A stretch of DNA of 16,678 nucleotides from Lysobacter sp. (GCA_030151365.1 JASLDW010000081.1:1-16678); one strand, 5' to 3'; shown: positions 7,209 to 15,301, counted from the first letter of the stretch. Made by a program: numbers and translations. The notes: generated by a model not told the origin, from the sequence alone.

Positions 7209-9239
7209 TTACCAGATCTGCACGCGCTTGTCGCCGGAACGCACCATCGCGTCGCCATCCTTGCACTGGAAGGCCTTGGCGAAGGCGGGCATGTTGCTGG
7301 GCGCGGCGATCGCGCGGAACTGCGCCGGTGCGTGCGGATCGGAGTTCAGCAACACCAGCGCCGCCTTGTCGCGGATGCTGCCGCGCCAGACGCGGGCCCA
7401 GTTGAGGAAGAAGCGCTGGTCGCGCGACAGGCCGTCGATCATCGGATCGGGCTTGCCGGCGCTGGCCGCCTGCAGGGCGTCGTAGGCGAAGTTGATGCCG
7501 CCGAGGTCGCCGATGTTCTCGCCCATCGTCAGCTTGCCGTTGACGTGCTTGTCGGGCATCGACGGGATCGGGGCGTAGGCATCGAACTGGGCGCCGAGCA
7601 ACGCCGTGCGCTCCTCGAAGCGCTTGCGGTCTTCCGCGGTCCACCAGTTGGTGTTGTTGCCGTCGCCGTCGAACTGGCTGCCCTGGTCGTCGAAGCCATG
7701 GCCGGCTTCGTGGCCGATCACCGCGCCGATGCCGCCGTAGTTGATGGCGTCGTCGCCATCGGCATAGAAGAACGGCGGCTGCAGGATCGCGGCCGGGAAG
7801 TTGATGGTGTTGTCGCTCGGGTTGTAATAGGCGTTGACGGTCTGCGGCGTCATGCCCCATTCAAGGCGATCGGTCTTCTTGCCGATGTGGTCGAGTTCCC
7901 AGCGCTGGTTGAAGGCGCGGGCGGCGCGCATGTTGGCGAAGTAGTCGTTCGGGGTGACCTTCAGGCCGTTCCAGCTGCGCCAGTGGTCGGGATAGCCGAT
8001 CTTGGGCAGGAAGGTCGACCACTTGGCGATCGCCTTGGCCTTGGTTTCGTCGCTCATCCAGTCGAGGTGTTCGATGCGCGCCTTCAGCGCGTTGCGGACG
8101 TTGTCGACGAGGACCTGCGCGCGTGCCTTGGATTCCGGCGGGAAGTAATCCTTGACGTAGAGTTGGCCGAGGCCTTCGCCCATCGCGCCGTTGACCGCGC
8201 CGATCACGCGCTTCCAGCGGACTTCCTGCTCGGGCTGGCCGTTGAGCGTCTTGCCGTAGAAATCGAAGCGTTCGTTCTGGAACGCTTCCGACAGGTACGG
8301 CGAGGCCGAATCGATGGTGTGCGCGGACAGGTAGTCGCGCCACTGCGCGGCGGGGACGTCGACCAGCATCTTGTCGAATTCGGCGAAGAACTTCGGCTGC
8401 GACAGCGAGAAGCCCTTGCCCTGCGGCACGTCGATGGTCTTGAAGAATTTCTCCCACTTGAAGTGCGGGGTGACCTTGTCGGCTTCGGCGAAGCTGACGA
8501 AGTTGTATTGGTTCTTCGGATCGCGCAGTTCCACCCGCGACAGCGAGGCCTTGGCCAGGCGCGTCTCGAAGGCGAGCACGTTGTCGGCGCGATGGGTGGC
8601 TTCGGCGGCCTTGGTGCCGGTCATCGTGAACAGCTTCGCCAGGTGGTTGCGGTAGGCGGTGCGCAGCGCGGCGTACTCGTCCTTGGTGTAGTAGTCGGGC
8701 GTCGGCAGGCCGAGCCCGCCTTGGTCGGCGGAGGCGATCTGCTTGCTGGCGTCCTTGTAATCGGCGCCGGCGCCGAAGCGGAACACCTGGCCGGTTCCCC
8801 GCGCCGTCGCCACGCCCAGCCATTCGGCGATGTCGGCCGGCTTCTTCAGCTTGGCGATGGCGGCGAGGTCGGACTTGATCGGCGACCAGCCGGCCTTCTC
8901 GATCGCGGCATTGTCCATGCCGCTGCGATACAGCCAGCCGACCTTCTGCTCGACCGATCCGGCCTTGGCCTGGTCGGCGCCGCCAGCGGCCTTGTTGAGG
9001 ATGTCGTGCTGGGCGTTGAGGCTCTGCTCGCGCAGCGCATCGAAGGCGCCCCAGCGGGTCTTGTCGGCCGGGATCGGGTTGGCCTTGACCCACTTGCCGT
9101 TGGCGAAGGCATTGAAGTCCTGGCAGGCGGAGATCGAGCGGTCGAGGTCGTTGACGTCGTAGACCGGCTTCGCGGATTGCGCCATTGCCAGCGACGGCAA
9201 CAGGGCGAGGGCGAGCAGGGAGGGGCGGATGCGGTTCAT
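7209..9239 (-). CDS. M13 family zinc metallopeptidase (PepO/neprilysin-like), exported
   Basis: A 676-residue secreted endopeptidase with a signal peptide ending at SLAMA (cleavage about residue 20), so periplasmic or extracellular. The N-terminal motif CQDFNAFANGKWVKANPIP region (from about 39) is typical of M13. The catalytic domain is intact: substrate-binding NAYYNP, zinc motif HEAGH at 510-514 with catalytic E511, third zinc ligand E574 and D578 in GENIGDLGG, and catalytic H636 in DPHAP. The protein ends in VQIW, matching the family's C-terminal Trp. Cysteines are limited to one near each end, consistent with a single disulfide. The ATG at 9239 lies 30 nt downstream of a good -10, TATAGT, but has no strong Shine-Dalgarno. 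It lies immediately upstream of its inactive paralogue, with a terminator-like hairpin between. Such enzymes cleave peptides of limited size; the substrate is unknown. Confidence 0.95.
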   Translation of the reverse strand: MNRIRPSLLALALLPSLAMAQSAKPVYDVNDLDRSISACQDFNAFANGKWVKANPIPADKTRWGAFDALREQSLNAQHDILNKAAGGADQAKAGSVEQKVGWLYRSGMDNAAIEKAGWSPIKSDLAAIAKLKKPADIAEWLGVATARGTGQVFRFGAGADYKDASKQIASADQGGLGLPTPDYYTKDEYAALRTAYRNHLAKLFTMTGTKAAEATHRADNVLAFETRLAKASLSRVELRDPKNQYNFVSFAEADKVTPHFKWEKFFKTIDVPQGKGFSLSQPKFFAEFDKMLVDVPAAQWRDYLSAHTIDSASPYLSEAFQNERFDFYGKTLNGQPEQEVRWKRVIGAVNGAMGEGLGQLYVKDYFPPESKARAQVLVDNVRNALKARIEHLDWMSDETKAKAIAKWSTFLPKIGYPDHWRSWNGLKVTPNDYFANMRAARAFNQRWELDHIGKKTDRLEWGMTPQTVNAYYNPSDNTINFPAAILQPPFFYADGDDAINYGGIGAVIGHEAGHGFDDQGSQFDGDGNNTNWWTAEDRKRFEERTALLGAQFDAYAPIPSMPDKHVNGKLTMGENIGDLGGINFAYDALQAASAGKPDPMIDGLSRDQRFFLNWARVWRGSIRDKAALVLLNSDPHAPAQFRAIAAPSNMPAFAKAFQCKDGDAMVRSGDKRVQIW

Positions 9240-9269
9240 GCGGTGGGCCGGCAGTGGGGTCGACCGTCG

Positions 9270-9275
9270 ACTATA
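9270..9275 (-). promoter_or_regulatory. -10 element candidate for the active M13 gene
   Basis: TATAGT on the minus strand predicts a transcription start near 9263 and a leader of about 24 nt. Two GTCGAC hexamers (9259-9264 and 9266-9271) overlap the -10 and the predicted start and might be operator half-sites. The -35 is not evident. Confidence 0.4.
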
Positions 9276-9355
9276 GGCCGAACGTCATGGTCGGAAGGGT
9301 GCGGAAAGTCATGGTTGCCGGGGCATGGGTCACGCGCCTGCCATCCCCGGCGTGC

Positions 9356-9361
9356 TAGCGT
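9356..9361 (+). promoter_or_regulatory. Extended -10 candidate for the beta-CASP ribonuclease gene
   Basis: TG at 9353-9354, one base, then TAGCGT gives an extended -10 pattern. It predicts a start near 9368 and a leader of about 23 nt that contains the GTGAGG Shine-Dalgarno. The match is modest. Confidence 0.25.
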
Positions 9362-9390
9362 CGACCAGCTCGATAGAAGTGAGGCTGGGG

Positions 9391-10764
9391 ATGAAAGTAC
9401 GATTCGTGGGCGCCGCCGACCGGGTGACCGGCTCACTGCACGTGGTCGAGGCGGCGGGCCATCGGTTCCTGCTCGACTGCGGGATGATCCAGGGCTCGGA
9501 CGCGGAGGAGGCGCTCAACCTGGCGCCGTTCGATTTCGACGTCGCCGGCATCGAGGCGGTGGTGATCAGCCATGCCCATATCGACCACATCGGTCGCCTG
9601 CCGCTGCTGGTGGCGCGCGGATACAAGGGGCCGATCCATGCCCAGGCCGCCACCGCCGAGTTGATGCCGATCATGCTGACGGACGCGGCGTCGCTGCAGG
9701 AAAGCGATGCCGAACGCGCCAACCGCCATCGTCGCGACGGCGAGCCGGAAGTGGCGCCGCTCTACACGCGCGAGGACGTGCAGAAGACCCTGCCGCTGAT
9801 CCGCACGCTCGATTACCACCAGCGCACGGAAATCCTCCCCGGCGTCGAAATCAACCTGCTCGACGCCGGCCACATCCTCGGCTCATGCATCGTCGAAGTG
9901 TTCGCGGATGGCCGCAAGCTGGTGTTCTCCGGCGACCTCGGCCCCAAGGGCACGCCGATCATCCGCGATGCCGAGAATCCGCAGACGGCCGATCTCCTGC
10001 TGATGGAAAGCACCTATGGCGATCGCGACCACAAGGATCGCGCCGAAACCATCCGCGAACTCGGCGGCATCCTCGACGCGGCGTGGAAGGATGGCGGCAA
10101 CGTGCTGATCCCGGCGTTCGCGGTCGGGCGCAGCCAGGAGTTGCTGTACTGGTTCGCGCGGCATTGGGACGATTGGCAGATGTCGCGCTGGCGGATCTTC
10201 CTCGACAGTCCGATGGCGGGGAAGGTGGTGCAGGTCTACGACCATCACCACGAACTCTTCGATGCCGATGCGCAGGGCGTCTGGCGGGGCACGCCCAATC
10301 CGTTCCGCCTGCCCAACCTGCATGTCACCGAATCCGTCGACGAATCGATGGCGATCAACCGGATTACCCGTGGCGCGATCATCATCGCCGGCAACGGCAT
10401 GGCCAGCGGCGGCCGCATCCTCCACCACCTCAAGCACGGACTCGATCGCCGCGAAGTGCATGTGGTGTTCGTCGGCTACCAGGCGCAGAACACCCTCGGG
10501 CGCCGGCTGGTGAACGGCGCCAAATCGGTGCGCATCCACGGCGAGGAGATCCGGGTCAACGCGCAGATGCACACCGTCGGCGGATTGTCAGCGCACGTCG
10601 ATCGCGGCGGGTTGCTGGAATGGTATGGCGCTTTCGATCCGCGGCCGCGCGCATTGCTGGTGCACGGCGAAGACGATGCGCGCAAGGCGCTGGCCGCGGA
10701 GATGCACCAGCGCTTCGGCACCGACGTGGAACTCGCCCACCCCGGCGAAGTCGTCGAGGCCTAG
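9391..10764 (+). CDS. Beta-CASP metallo-beta-lactamase-fold ribonuclease (CPSF73/TTHA0252-like)
   Basis: A 457-residue two-zinc nuclease of the beta-CASP branch, related to CPSF73 and to bacterial and archaeal RNA-specific enzymes. The metal ligands are visible in order: HAHIDH (61-66), H161 in DAGHILGS, D182 in FSGDLG, and, after the inserted beta-CASP domain, H394 and H402 in HTVGGLSAH and H425 in VHGE. The conserved ESTYGDRDH motif follows the first half, and MASGGRILHHL lies in the beta-CASP part. The start at ATG 9391 has GTGAGG upstream at good spacing and begins at the first beta-strand. The frame is also open upstream to 9325, without homology. It diverges from the M13 gene and overlaps the Lnt-like gene end by 4 bp. 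An RNA substrate is likely from the family; whether it is an endo- or exonuclease is not shown. Confidence 0.92.
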   Translation: MKVRFVGAADRVTGSLHVVEAAGHRFLLDCGMIQGSDAEEALNLAPFDFDVAGIEAVVISHAHIDHIGRLPLLVARGYKGPIHAQAATAELMPIMLTDAASLQESDAERANRHRRDGEPEVAPLYTREDVQKTLPLIRTLDYHQRTEILPGVEINLLDAGHILGSCIVEVFADGRKLVFSGDLGPKGTPIIRDAENPQTADLLLMESTYGDRDHKDRAETIRELGGILDAAWKDGGNVLIPAFAVGRSQELLYWFARHWDDWQMSRWRIFLDSPMAGKVVQVYDHHHELFDADAQGVWRGTPNPFRLPNLHVTESVDESMAINRITRGAIIIAGNGMASGGRILHHLKHGLDRREVHVVFVGYQAQNTLGRRLVNGAKSVRIHGEEIRVNAQMHTVGGLSAHVDRGGLLEWYGAFDPRPRALLVHGEDDARKALAAEMHQRFGTDVELAHPGEVVEA

Positions 10765-12224
10765 GGCTTCCTCGTGTAGCGTTTCACCAGCACGATCGAG
10801 GCGAGCACGGCGAACAGCAGCATGCAGGCGATGGCGAATGCATCGCCGATCCGCGAATACGGGGTGTTGCGCGCGGCGACGGGCAGGCGCGCGGCGGCGA
10901 TGCCGCCTGGCATCGAATGCGAATCCACGCTTGCGAGCACGGTTCCCGTCGAATCCGCGATCAGCGAGAGGCCGTTGCTGGCGGCTCGGACGATGGTGAA
11001 GCCGTTCTCGATGGCGCGGAAACGCGCCATCTGCCCATGCATCGGGGTGATGGCGCGCCAGTCATTCGCCGGGATCGCGAGCACGTCCACGCCTTGCCGT
11101 CTGGCCTGGCGGACCAGCATCGGGAAATCGGCGTCGAAACAGATGACGACGCCCAATCGCCCGAATGGCGTGTCGACGGTCCGGATCACCCTATCGCCGG
11201 CGATGATCGGTTCGCCCGGCACGGGAATCGCCTTGTGGTATTCGAATGCCAGATCGCCGGTCGGGGTGAACACCATGGCCTTGTTTTCCATCGGCGCCTT
11301 GCGGTTGTCCGCGACGCGTGCCGCGCCGGCAACCAGGTAGATCCGGTGTTCGCGAGCGAAGTCGCGGGCGCGCGCGACGAAATCCCGCTCCAGCGCGGCG
11401 TCGTACTGGGTGCCTGCTTCAGGCCAGACCACCAATGCGGCGCCGCCGTTCGCCGCGTCGGCGGCCCGGGAAAATAGCGCGTCCATGCGCTTCCTGGCCC
11501 CCGCGTTGCGACATCCGGCATCGCCCCGCGTGGTGCATCCATCGAAGAATTTGTCCGGCAATCCCGCGGGCGTGGTCAGTGCAGCCACGTTCGTCCGCGC
11601 GGATGGCGCGGGCGCCGTCGTTTTCCAGGCCGCGCCGAACGCCAATACCGGCACGAAGACGATCGCGAATGCGCGCAGGGCAATCCGGTCCTGCACCGCG
11701 CTCGCGAACCAGAACACCAAGAAGGTCACGCCCCAGATGCCGGCGATTGCAGCGAATTGCGGCAGCAGCGGGAAGCCGGCCTGCACGTATCCGTCAACGC
11801 CCCAGGTTCCGAACGGACTGCTTGCGGAAAGCAGGTACAGCAGCGTCACGCTCGCCGAGGGAAAGACCAGCGATCCGGCAACAGCCCCAAGACGGGGTGC
11901 AAGCACGCGGTGGCCGAGGTAGGGCAGTGCCCCGAGCGCGCCAGACACCAGGCAGGTCACGAGGAATTCCATCGGCGCGACCGGGATGACGCCACGCATC
12001 GTCACGCACGTCGAGAGCGCGATCGCCAATGCCGGGAATCCCCAGGCCGCCAGCGGGCGACCGACTGCAGCGGAGCGCAGCAACAGCACCGGGGCCAGCC
12101 ATGCGGCGGCGATGTTCGCGGTCGCGCCATTGGAAAAGCACAGCGCGAGCGTGCCGAGCAGCAACCAGATCCAGCGCGGGCGGGCACGGGGGAAGACGGC
12201 GGATTCAGTGGGCACCCGGGACAC
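10761..12224 (-). CDS. Lnt-like membrane carbon-nitrogen hydrolase / putative N-acyltransferase
   Basis: A 487-residue membrane protein combining an N-terminal block of about seven hydrophobic helices (roughly 17-200), a periplasmic nitrilase-fold domain (about 210-450) and a C-terminal helix (460-480), as in apolipoprotein N-acyltransferase Lnt. The Glu-Lys-Cys triad is complete: E269 in VVWPEAG, K331 in EYHKAIP and C362 in VVICFDADFP. The segment following the cysteine differs from the usual Lnt ICYE motif, and the N-terminal helix lacks the usual Lnt sequence, so this is probably a paralogue rather than the housekeeping lnt. The start is GTG 12224, with GTG 12215 as alternative; no Shine-Dalgarno is seen. 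It diverges from a PadR-type regulator, and a predicted operator begins 4 bp before its start, suggesting regulated expression. The acyl donor and acceptor are unknown. Confidence 0.82.
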   Translation of the reverse strand: MSRVPTESAVFPRARPRWIWLLLGTLALCFSNGATANIAAAWLAPVLLLRSAAVGRPLAAWGFPALAIALSTCVTMRGVIPVAPMEFLVTCLVSGALGALPYLGHRVLAPRLGAVAGSLVFPSASVTLLYLLSASSPFGTWGVDGYVQAGFPLLPQFAAIAGIWGVTFLVFWFASAVQDRIALRAFAIVFVPVLAFGAAWKTTAPAPSARTNVAALTTPAGLPDKFFDGCTTRGDAGCRNAGARKRMDALFSRAADAANGGAALVVWPEAGTQYDAALERDFVARARDFAREHRIYLVAGAARVADNRKAPMENKAMVFTPTGDLAFEYHKAIPVPGEPIIAGDRVIRTVDTPFGRLGVVICFDADFPMLVRQARRQGVDVLAIPANDWRAITPMHGQMARFRAIENGFTIVRAASNGLSLIADSTGTVLASVDSHSMPGGIAAARLPVAARNTPYSRIGDAFAIACMLLFAVLASIVLVKRYTRKP

Positions 12225-12227
12225 TCA

Positions 12228-12247
12228 ATATGCAACAAGATGCATAT
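12228..12247. promoter_or_regulatory. PadR-type operator dyad, site 1
   Basis: ATATGCA-N6-TGCATAT, a perfect 7-bp dyad; equivalently ATGC-N8-GCAT, the spacing of the ATGT-N8-ACAT consensus described for PadR proteins. It lies 4 bp before the Lnt-like start and overlaps the -10 candidates of both divergent genes, so binding would repress both. Confidence 0.7.
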
Positions 12248-12250
12248 AAG
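12243..12250. promoter_or_regulatory. Overlapping divergent -10 candidates for Lnt-like gene and padR-like gene
   Basis: TATAAG on the plus strand (12245-12250) would serve the regulator with a leader of about 43 nt. TATATG on the minus strand (12248 to 12243), with TTGGCG at 12270 to 12265 and a 16-bp spacer, would serve the Lnt-like gene. Both lie on or beside operator site 1. Confidence 0.4.
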
Positions 12251-12269
12251 CTATCACTGGTGGTCGCCA

Positions 12270-12289
12270 ATATGCAACACTATGCATAC
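12270..12289. promoter_or_regulatory. PadR-type operator dyad, site 2
   Basis: ATATGCA-N6-TGCATAc, a second copy of the dyad with one mismatch in the right arm. It is centred exactly 42 bp from site 1, four helical turns, so both face the same side of the DNA. It ends 1 bp before the GGAGG of the regulator gene. Confidence 0.68.
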
Positions 12290-12299
12290 AGGAGGCTCC

Positions 12300-12842
12300 A
12301 TGTCGCTCAAGATGCTGATTCTCGCCATCGTCGAGGCGCAGCCGAACACCGGTTATTCCATCACCAAGGAATTCGATGCGGTCGCCGGTTATTTCTGGCG
12401 CGCGAGCCACCAGCAGGTCTATCGCGAGCTGGCCGCGCTGGCCGACGAGGGACTGGTCCGTTTCCGCGAAGTCAGCCAGCAGGGGCGTCCGGACAAGAAG
12501 GTCTATGCCATCACTGCCGCTGGCCGCAAGGCATTCGCGCAGTGGTTTTCCGAGGCGCAGGAAGCGCCCCGGGTGAACGATCCCCTGATGGTGAAATTCT
12601 TCGCGGGCGAACTCGGCGGGATCGATGCGCTGCTGGACCAGCTTGCCGGCGCGCGCGAAGCGCACGTCGCCAGGCTCAAGGTGCTCGAGTCGGTGAAGCG
12701 CGAGCACTATGCCGGCAAGGTCGCCGACATGCCGCGATGGCAGCAGCTGATCTACCTGACCCTGCAGTGGGGGCTGATGCGCGAGCGCGCCTGGCTGAAG
12801 TGGGCCGAGGAAAGCGAGACGGTCCTGCGCGGCGACGCCTGA
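12300..12842 (+). CDS. PadR/AphA-type transcriptional regulator
   Basis: A 180-residue winged-helix regulator of the PadR family with the longer AphA-like layout. The N-terminal DNA-binding domain spans about 1-85 and includes the helix SHQQVYRELAALADEGLV (38-55) and the wing GRPDKKVYAIT. A helical C-terminal dimerization region of the Vir_act_alpha_C type spans about 95-175, ending in LTLQWGLMRERAWLKWAEES. The ATG at 12300 has a strong GGAGG 4 nt upstream; the frame is open further upstream, but that part is antisense to the Lnt-like gene. It diverges from the Lnt-like gene across two operator-like dyads, so autoregulation and control of that gene are likely. The effector is unknown. Its TGA and the phoU stop are back to back in TGATCA (12840-12845). 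Confidence 0.9.
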   Translation: MSLKMLILAIVEAQPNTGYSITKEFDAVAGYFWRASHQQVYRELAALADEGLVRFREVSQQGRPDKKVYAITAAGRKAFAQWFSEAQEAPRVNDPLMVKFFAGELGGIDALLDQLAGAREAHVARLKVLESVKREHYAGKVADMPRWQQLIYLTLQWGLMRERAWLKWAEESETVLRGDA

Positions 12843-13556
12843 TCAGCTGACGGTATTGGACTCGTCGCCCTTCACCCGTGGCGGCAGCGGGTTGTTCTGT
12901 CCCTGTTCGCTGTACCAGATGCCTTCGGCGATGTTGGTGGCGTGGTCGCCAATGCGCTCGAGGTTCTTGGCCATGAACAGCAGGTGCGTGCACGGCGTGA
13001 TGTTGCGCGGGTCTTCCATCATGTAGGTGAGGAGTTCGCGGAACAGGCTGGTGTAACGCAGGTCGAGCTCGACGTCGTTGTCGCGCACCTGCTGGGCCAG
13101 CGCGAGATCGTTGTCGCGATAGGCACGCAGCACGTCGCGCATCTGGCGCACGGCCAGGCGCCCGAGCGAAGTCAGCCCGGTGACATGGGACAACGGCAGC
13201 GGCGGCGCCTTGTTGAGGGCGATCGAACGCTTGGCGAGGTTGGCAGCATAGTCGCCGACGCGTTCGATGTCGGAGGCGGTGCGCAACGCGGTGAGGATGT
13301 AGCGGAGGTCGCGCGCCAGCGGACCGCCGGTGGCGAGTTTCACCACGTCTTGGCTGATCTCGTTCTCGAGCGCGTCGATGGCTTCGTCGTTGGCGATGAT
13401 GCGTTCGGCGGCGCGATCGTCGCGGCGGTCGATCACGTCGAGCGCGGCTTCGAGCTGGGCCACGGCCATTTCACCCATGTCCAGCAGTTCGCCTTCCAGG
13501 CGGTGCTGTTCGACGTCGATGCTCTTGAGGATGTGGTGCTCGTGGTCGTTGGGCAT
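12843..13556 (-). CDS. phoU: Phosphate-specific transport system accessory protein PhoU
   Basis: A 237-residue cytoplasmic all-helical protein that links the PstSCAB importer to the PhoR/PhoB phosphate response and restrains uptake when phosphate is ample. Two PhoU repeats are visible, each with a metal-binding helix motif: DIERVGDYAANLAKR (96-110) and NLERIGDHATNIAE (198-211). The length matches the family. It lies 16 bp after pstB and has GGGAGA as Shine-Dalgarno, so it is the last gene of the pst operon. No phoB or phoR follows; the convergent PadR-type gene abuts it directly. Confidence 0.96.
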   Translation of the reverse strand: MPNDHEHHILKSIDVEQHRLEGELLDMGEMAVAQLEAALDVIDRRDDRAAERIIANDEAIDALENEISQDVVKLATGGPLARDLRYILTALRTASDIERVGDYAANLAKRSIALNKAPPLPLSHVTGLTSLGRLAVRQMRDVLRAYRDNDLALAQQVRDNDVELDLRYTSLFRELLTYMMEDPRNITPCTHLLFMAKNLERIGDHATNIAEGIWYSEQGQNNPLPPRVKGDESNTVS

Positions 13557-13572
13557 GTCGGTTCTCCCGTAA

Positions 13573-14388
13573 TCAGCCGAAGCGGCCAGTGATGTAGTCC
13601 TCGGTCTGCTTCTGCGACGGCGCGCTGAAGATGTTCGAGGTGGTGTCGTGCTCGATCAGGTCGCCGAGGTACATGAAGGCGGTGTAGTCGGAAACGCGCG
13701 CGGCCTGCTGCATGTTGTGGGTCACGATCGCGATGGTGAAGTCCTGCTTCAGCTCCTCGACCAATTGCTCGATGCGGCTGGTCGAGATCGGATCGAGTGC
13801 AGAGGTCGGTTCGTCGAGCAACAAGACTTCCGGACGCAGCGCCACCGCGCGCGCGATGCACAGGCGCTGCTGCTGGCCGCCGGACAGGCCGAGCGCGTTC
13901 TGCGTCAGCTTGTCCTTCACTTCGTCCCACAGCGCGCCCTGGCGCAGCGCCAGTTCGACGCGGTCGTTCATGTCCGACTTCGACAGCTTCTCGTGGTGGC
14001 GGATGCCATAGGCCACGTTGTCGTAGATCGTCATCGGGAACGGCACCGGCTTCTGGAACACCATGCCGACCTTGCTGCGCAGGCGGTTCATCGAATACTT
14101 CGGGTCGAGGATGTTCTCGCCGTCGAGCAGGACTTCGCCCTTGGCCTCCATTCCCGGATACAGCGCGTAGATGCGGTTGAAGATGCGCAGCAGGGTCGAC
14201 TTGCCGCAGCCGGACGGACCGATCAGCGCGGTCACGCGCTTTTCCGGGATATCCAGCGTGATGTTCTTCAGCGCGTGGAACTTGCCGTAGTAGAAGTTGA
14301 GGTCGCGCGCGGCCAGCTTCACGGTGGTCGGCGCCGCGTGGGTCGCGGTGGCCACGGCCGGCTTGAGGGTGGATCGGGCGTCGTTCAT
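13573..14388 (-). CDS. pstB: Phosphate ABC transporter ATP-binding protein PstB
   Basis: ATPase subunit of the high-affinity phosphate importer. The 271 residues carry all ABC motifs: Walker A GPSGCGKST (57-65), Q-loop VFQKPVPFP (110-118), signature LSGGQQQR (168-175), Walker B with catalytic E193 in LLLDEP, the D-loop SALD and the switch H224 in THN. The first 25 or so residues are a variable Ala/Thr-rich tail. Two starts are possible. ATG 14388 (MNDARS) resembles PstB N-termini. ATG 14415 gives 280 residues and overlaps the pstA stop by 8 bp. Neither has a strong Shine-Dalgarno, so translational coupling to pstA is likely. Confidence 0.96.
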   Translation of the reverse strand: MNDARSTLKPAVATATHAAPTTVKLAARDLNFYYGKFHALKNITLDIPEKRVTALIGPSGCGKSTLLRIFNRIYALYPGMEAKGEVLLDGENILDPKYSMNRLRSKVGMVFQKPVPFPMTIYDNVAYGIRHHEKLSKSDMNDRVELALRQGALWDEVKDKLTQNALGLSGGQQQRLCIARAVALRPEVLLLDEPTSALDPISTSRIEQLVEELKQDFTIAIVTHNMQQAARVSDYTAFMYLGDLIEHDTTSNIFSAPSQKQTEDYITGRFG

Positions 14389-14407
14389 GTCAGGAATCCG
14401 GCTCAAG

Positions 14408-15301
14408 TCAGTCATTGGAGATGTGCTTGCGGAACAGGAAGGTGCGCGCCGCGAGGCTGATCGCGAGCACGAACAGCGTGACTACCAGCGCGCCCGCCCA
14501 GGCGAGGTGCTGCCAGTTGTCGTCCGGCGCGCCGGCGAACTTGTACATCACCTGCGGCACGCCCGACATCGGATGGAAGATGTCGAGGGTGAAGAAGTCG
14601 TTGCCGAGCGCGGTGAACAGCAGCGGCGCGGTTTCGCCGGAGATGCGCGCGATCGACAGCAGGATGCCGGTGACGATGCCGGCACGCGCCGAGCGGTACA
14701 GCACCTGCATGATCACCTTCCACTGCGGCACGCCCAGCGACAGCGCGGCTTCGCGCATCTGCGTCGGCACCAGTCGCAGCATTTCGTCGGTGGTGCGCAC
14801 GACCACCGGCAACACGATGAAGGCCAGGGCAATCGCGCCGGCGACCGCCGAGAACTGGCCGCCGGTCTGCAGCACGTACATGGCGTAGACGAACAGGCCG
14901 AGCACGATCGACGGCGCCGACATCAGGATGTCGTTGACGAAGCGCACCGCGGTGCCGAGCTTGCTGCGGTCGCCGTATTCGGCCAGCCACGTACCGGCAG
15001 CGATGCCGATCGGCGTGCCGATCAGTACCGCCAGGCCGCACATGATCAGGCTGCCGACGAAGGCGTTGCGCAGGCCGCCGCTGGTTTCGCCCGGGGGCGG
15101 CTGGTCCTGGGTGAACAGGTGGAACGACAATCCGGGGATGCCGTTCTTGATCAGCGTCCACAGGATCCAGGCGAGGAAGATCAGGCCGAATACCGCGGTG
15201 GCGCAGGCCAGCGCGATCGAGATCACGTTGACGATGCTGCGGCGGCGATACAGCGACTGGCGGGCGCGATCCTGCGTCGATAGGGATGTCGCGGACATCA
15301 T
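14408..15301 (-). CDS. pstA: Phosphate ABC transporter permease PstA
   Basis: Inner-membrane permease subunit partnering PstC. The 297 residues have a basic N-terminal tail, a first helix at about 22-50, a periplasmic loop, and five further hydrophobic segments. The cytoplasmic EAA coupling loop (REAALSLG..., about 183-212), which contacts PstB, is clear, followed by the conserved SGETAPLLFTALG stretch (221-233). The start ATG overlaps the pstC stop as ATGA, and a GGAGGG inside the pstC end serves as Shine-Dalgarno. An ATG at 15298 is an equivalent start. Confidence 0.96.
   Translation of the reverse strand: MMSATSLSTQDRARQSLYRRRSIVNVISIALACATAVFGLIFLAWILWTLIKNGIPGLSFHLFTQDQPPPGETSGGLRNAFVGSLIMCGLAVLIGTPIGIAAGTWLAEYGDRSKLGTAVRFVNDILMSAPSIVLGLFVYAMYVLQTGGQFSAVAGAIALAFIVLPVVVRTTDEMLRLVPTQMREAALSLGVPQWKVIMQVLYRSARAGIVTGILLSIARISGETAPLLFTALGNDFFTLDIFHPMSGVPQVMYKFAGAPDDNWQHLAWAGALVVTLFVLAISLAARTFLFRKHISND

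Noticed and set aside
7102..7860. In-frame N-terminal extension of the pseudo-M13 gene into the upstream M13 gene (would give 923 residues)
   Set aside because: The extension is an out-of-frame reading of the active M13 gene. A clear signal peptide starts at ATG 7101.
7332..11477. A 1381-codon open plus-strand frame antisense to the active M13 gene and out of frame with the beta-CASP gene
   Set aside because: Its translation is rich in Arg, Gly, Val and Ala with no recognisable domain, and the opposite and overlapping frames encode clear conserved proteins. Long antisense frames are expected in GC-rich coding DNA.
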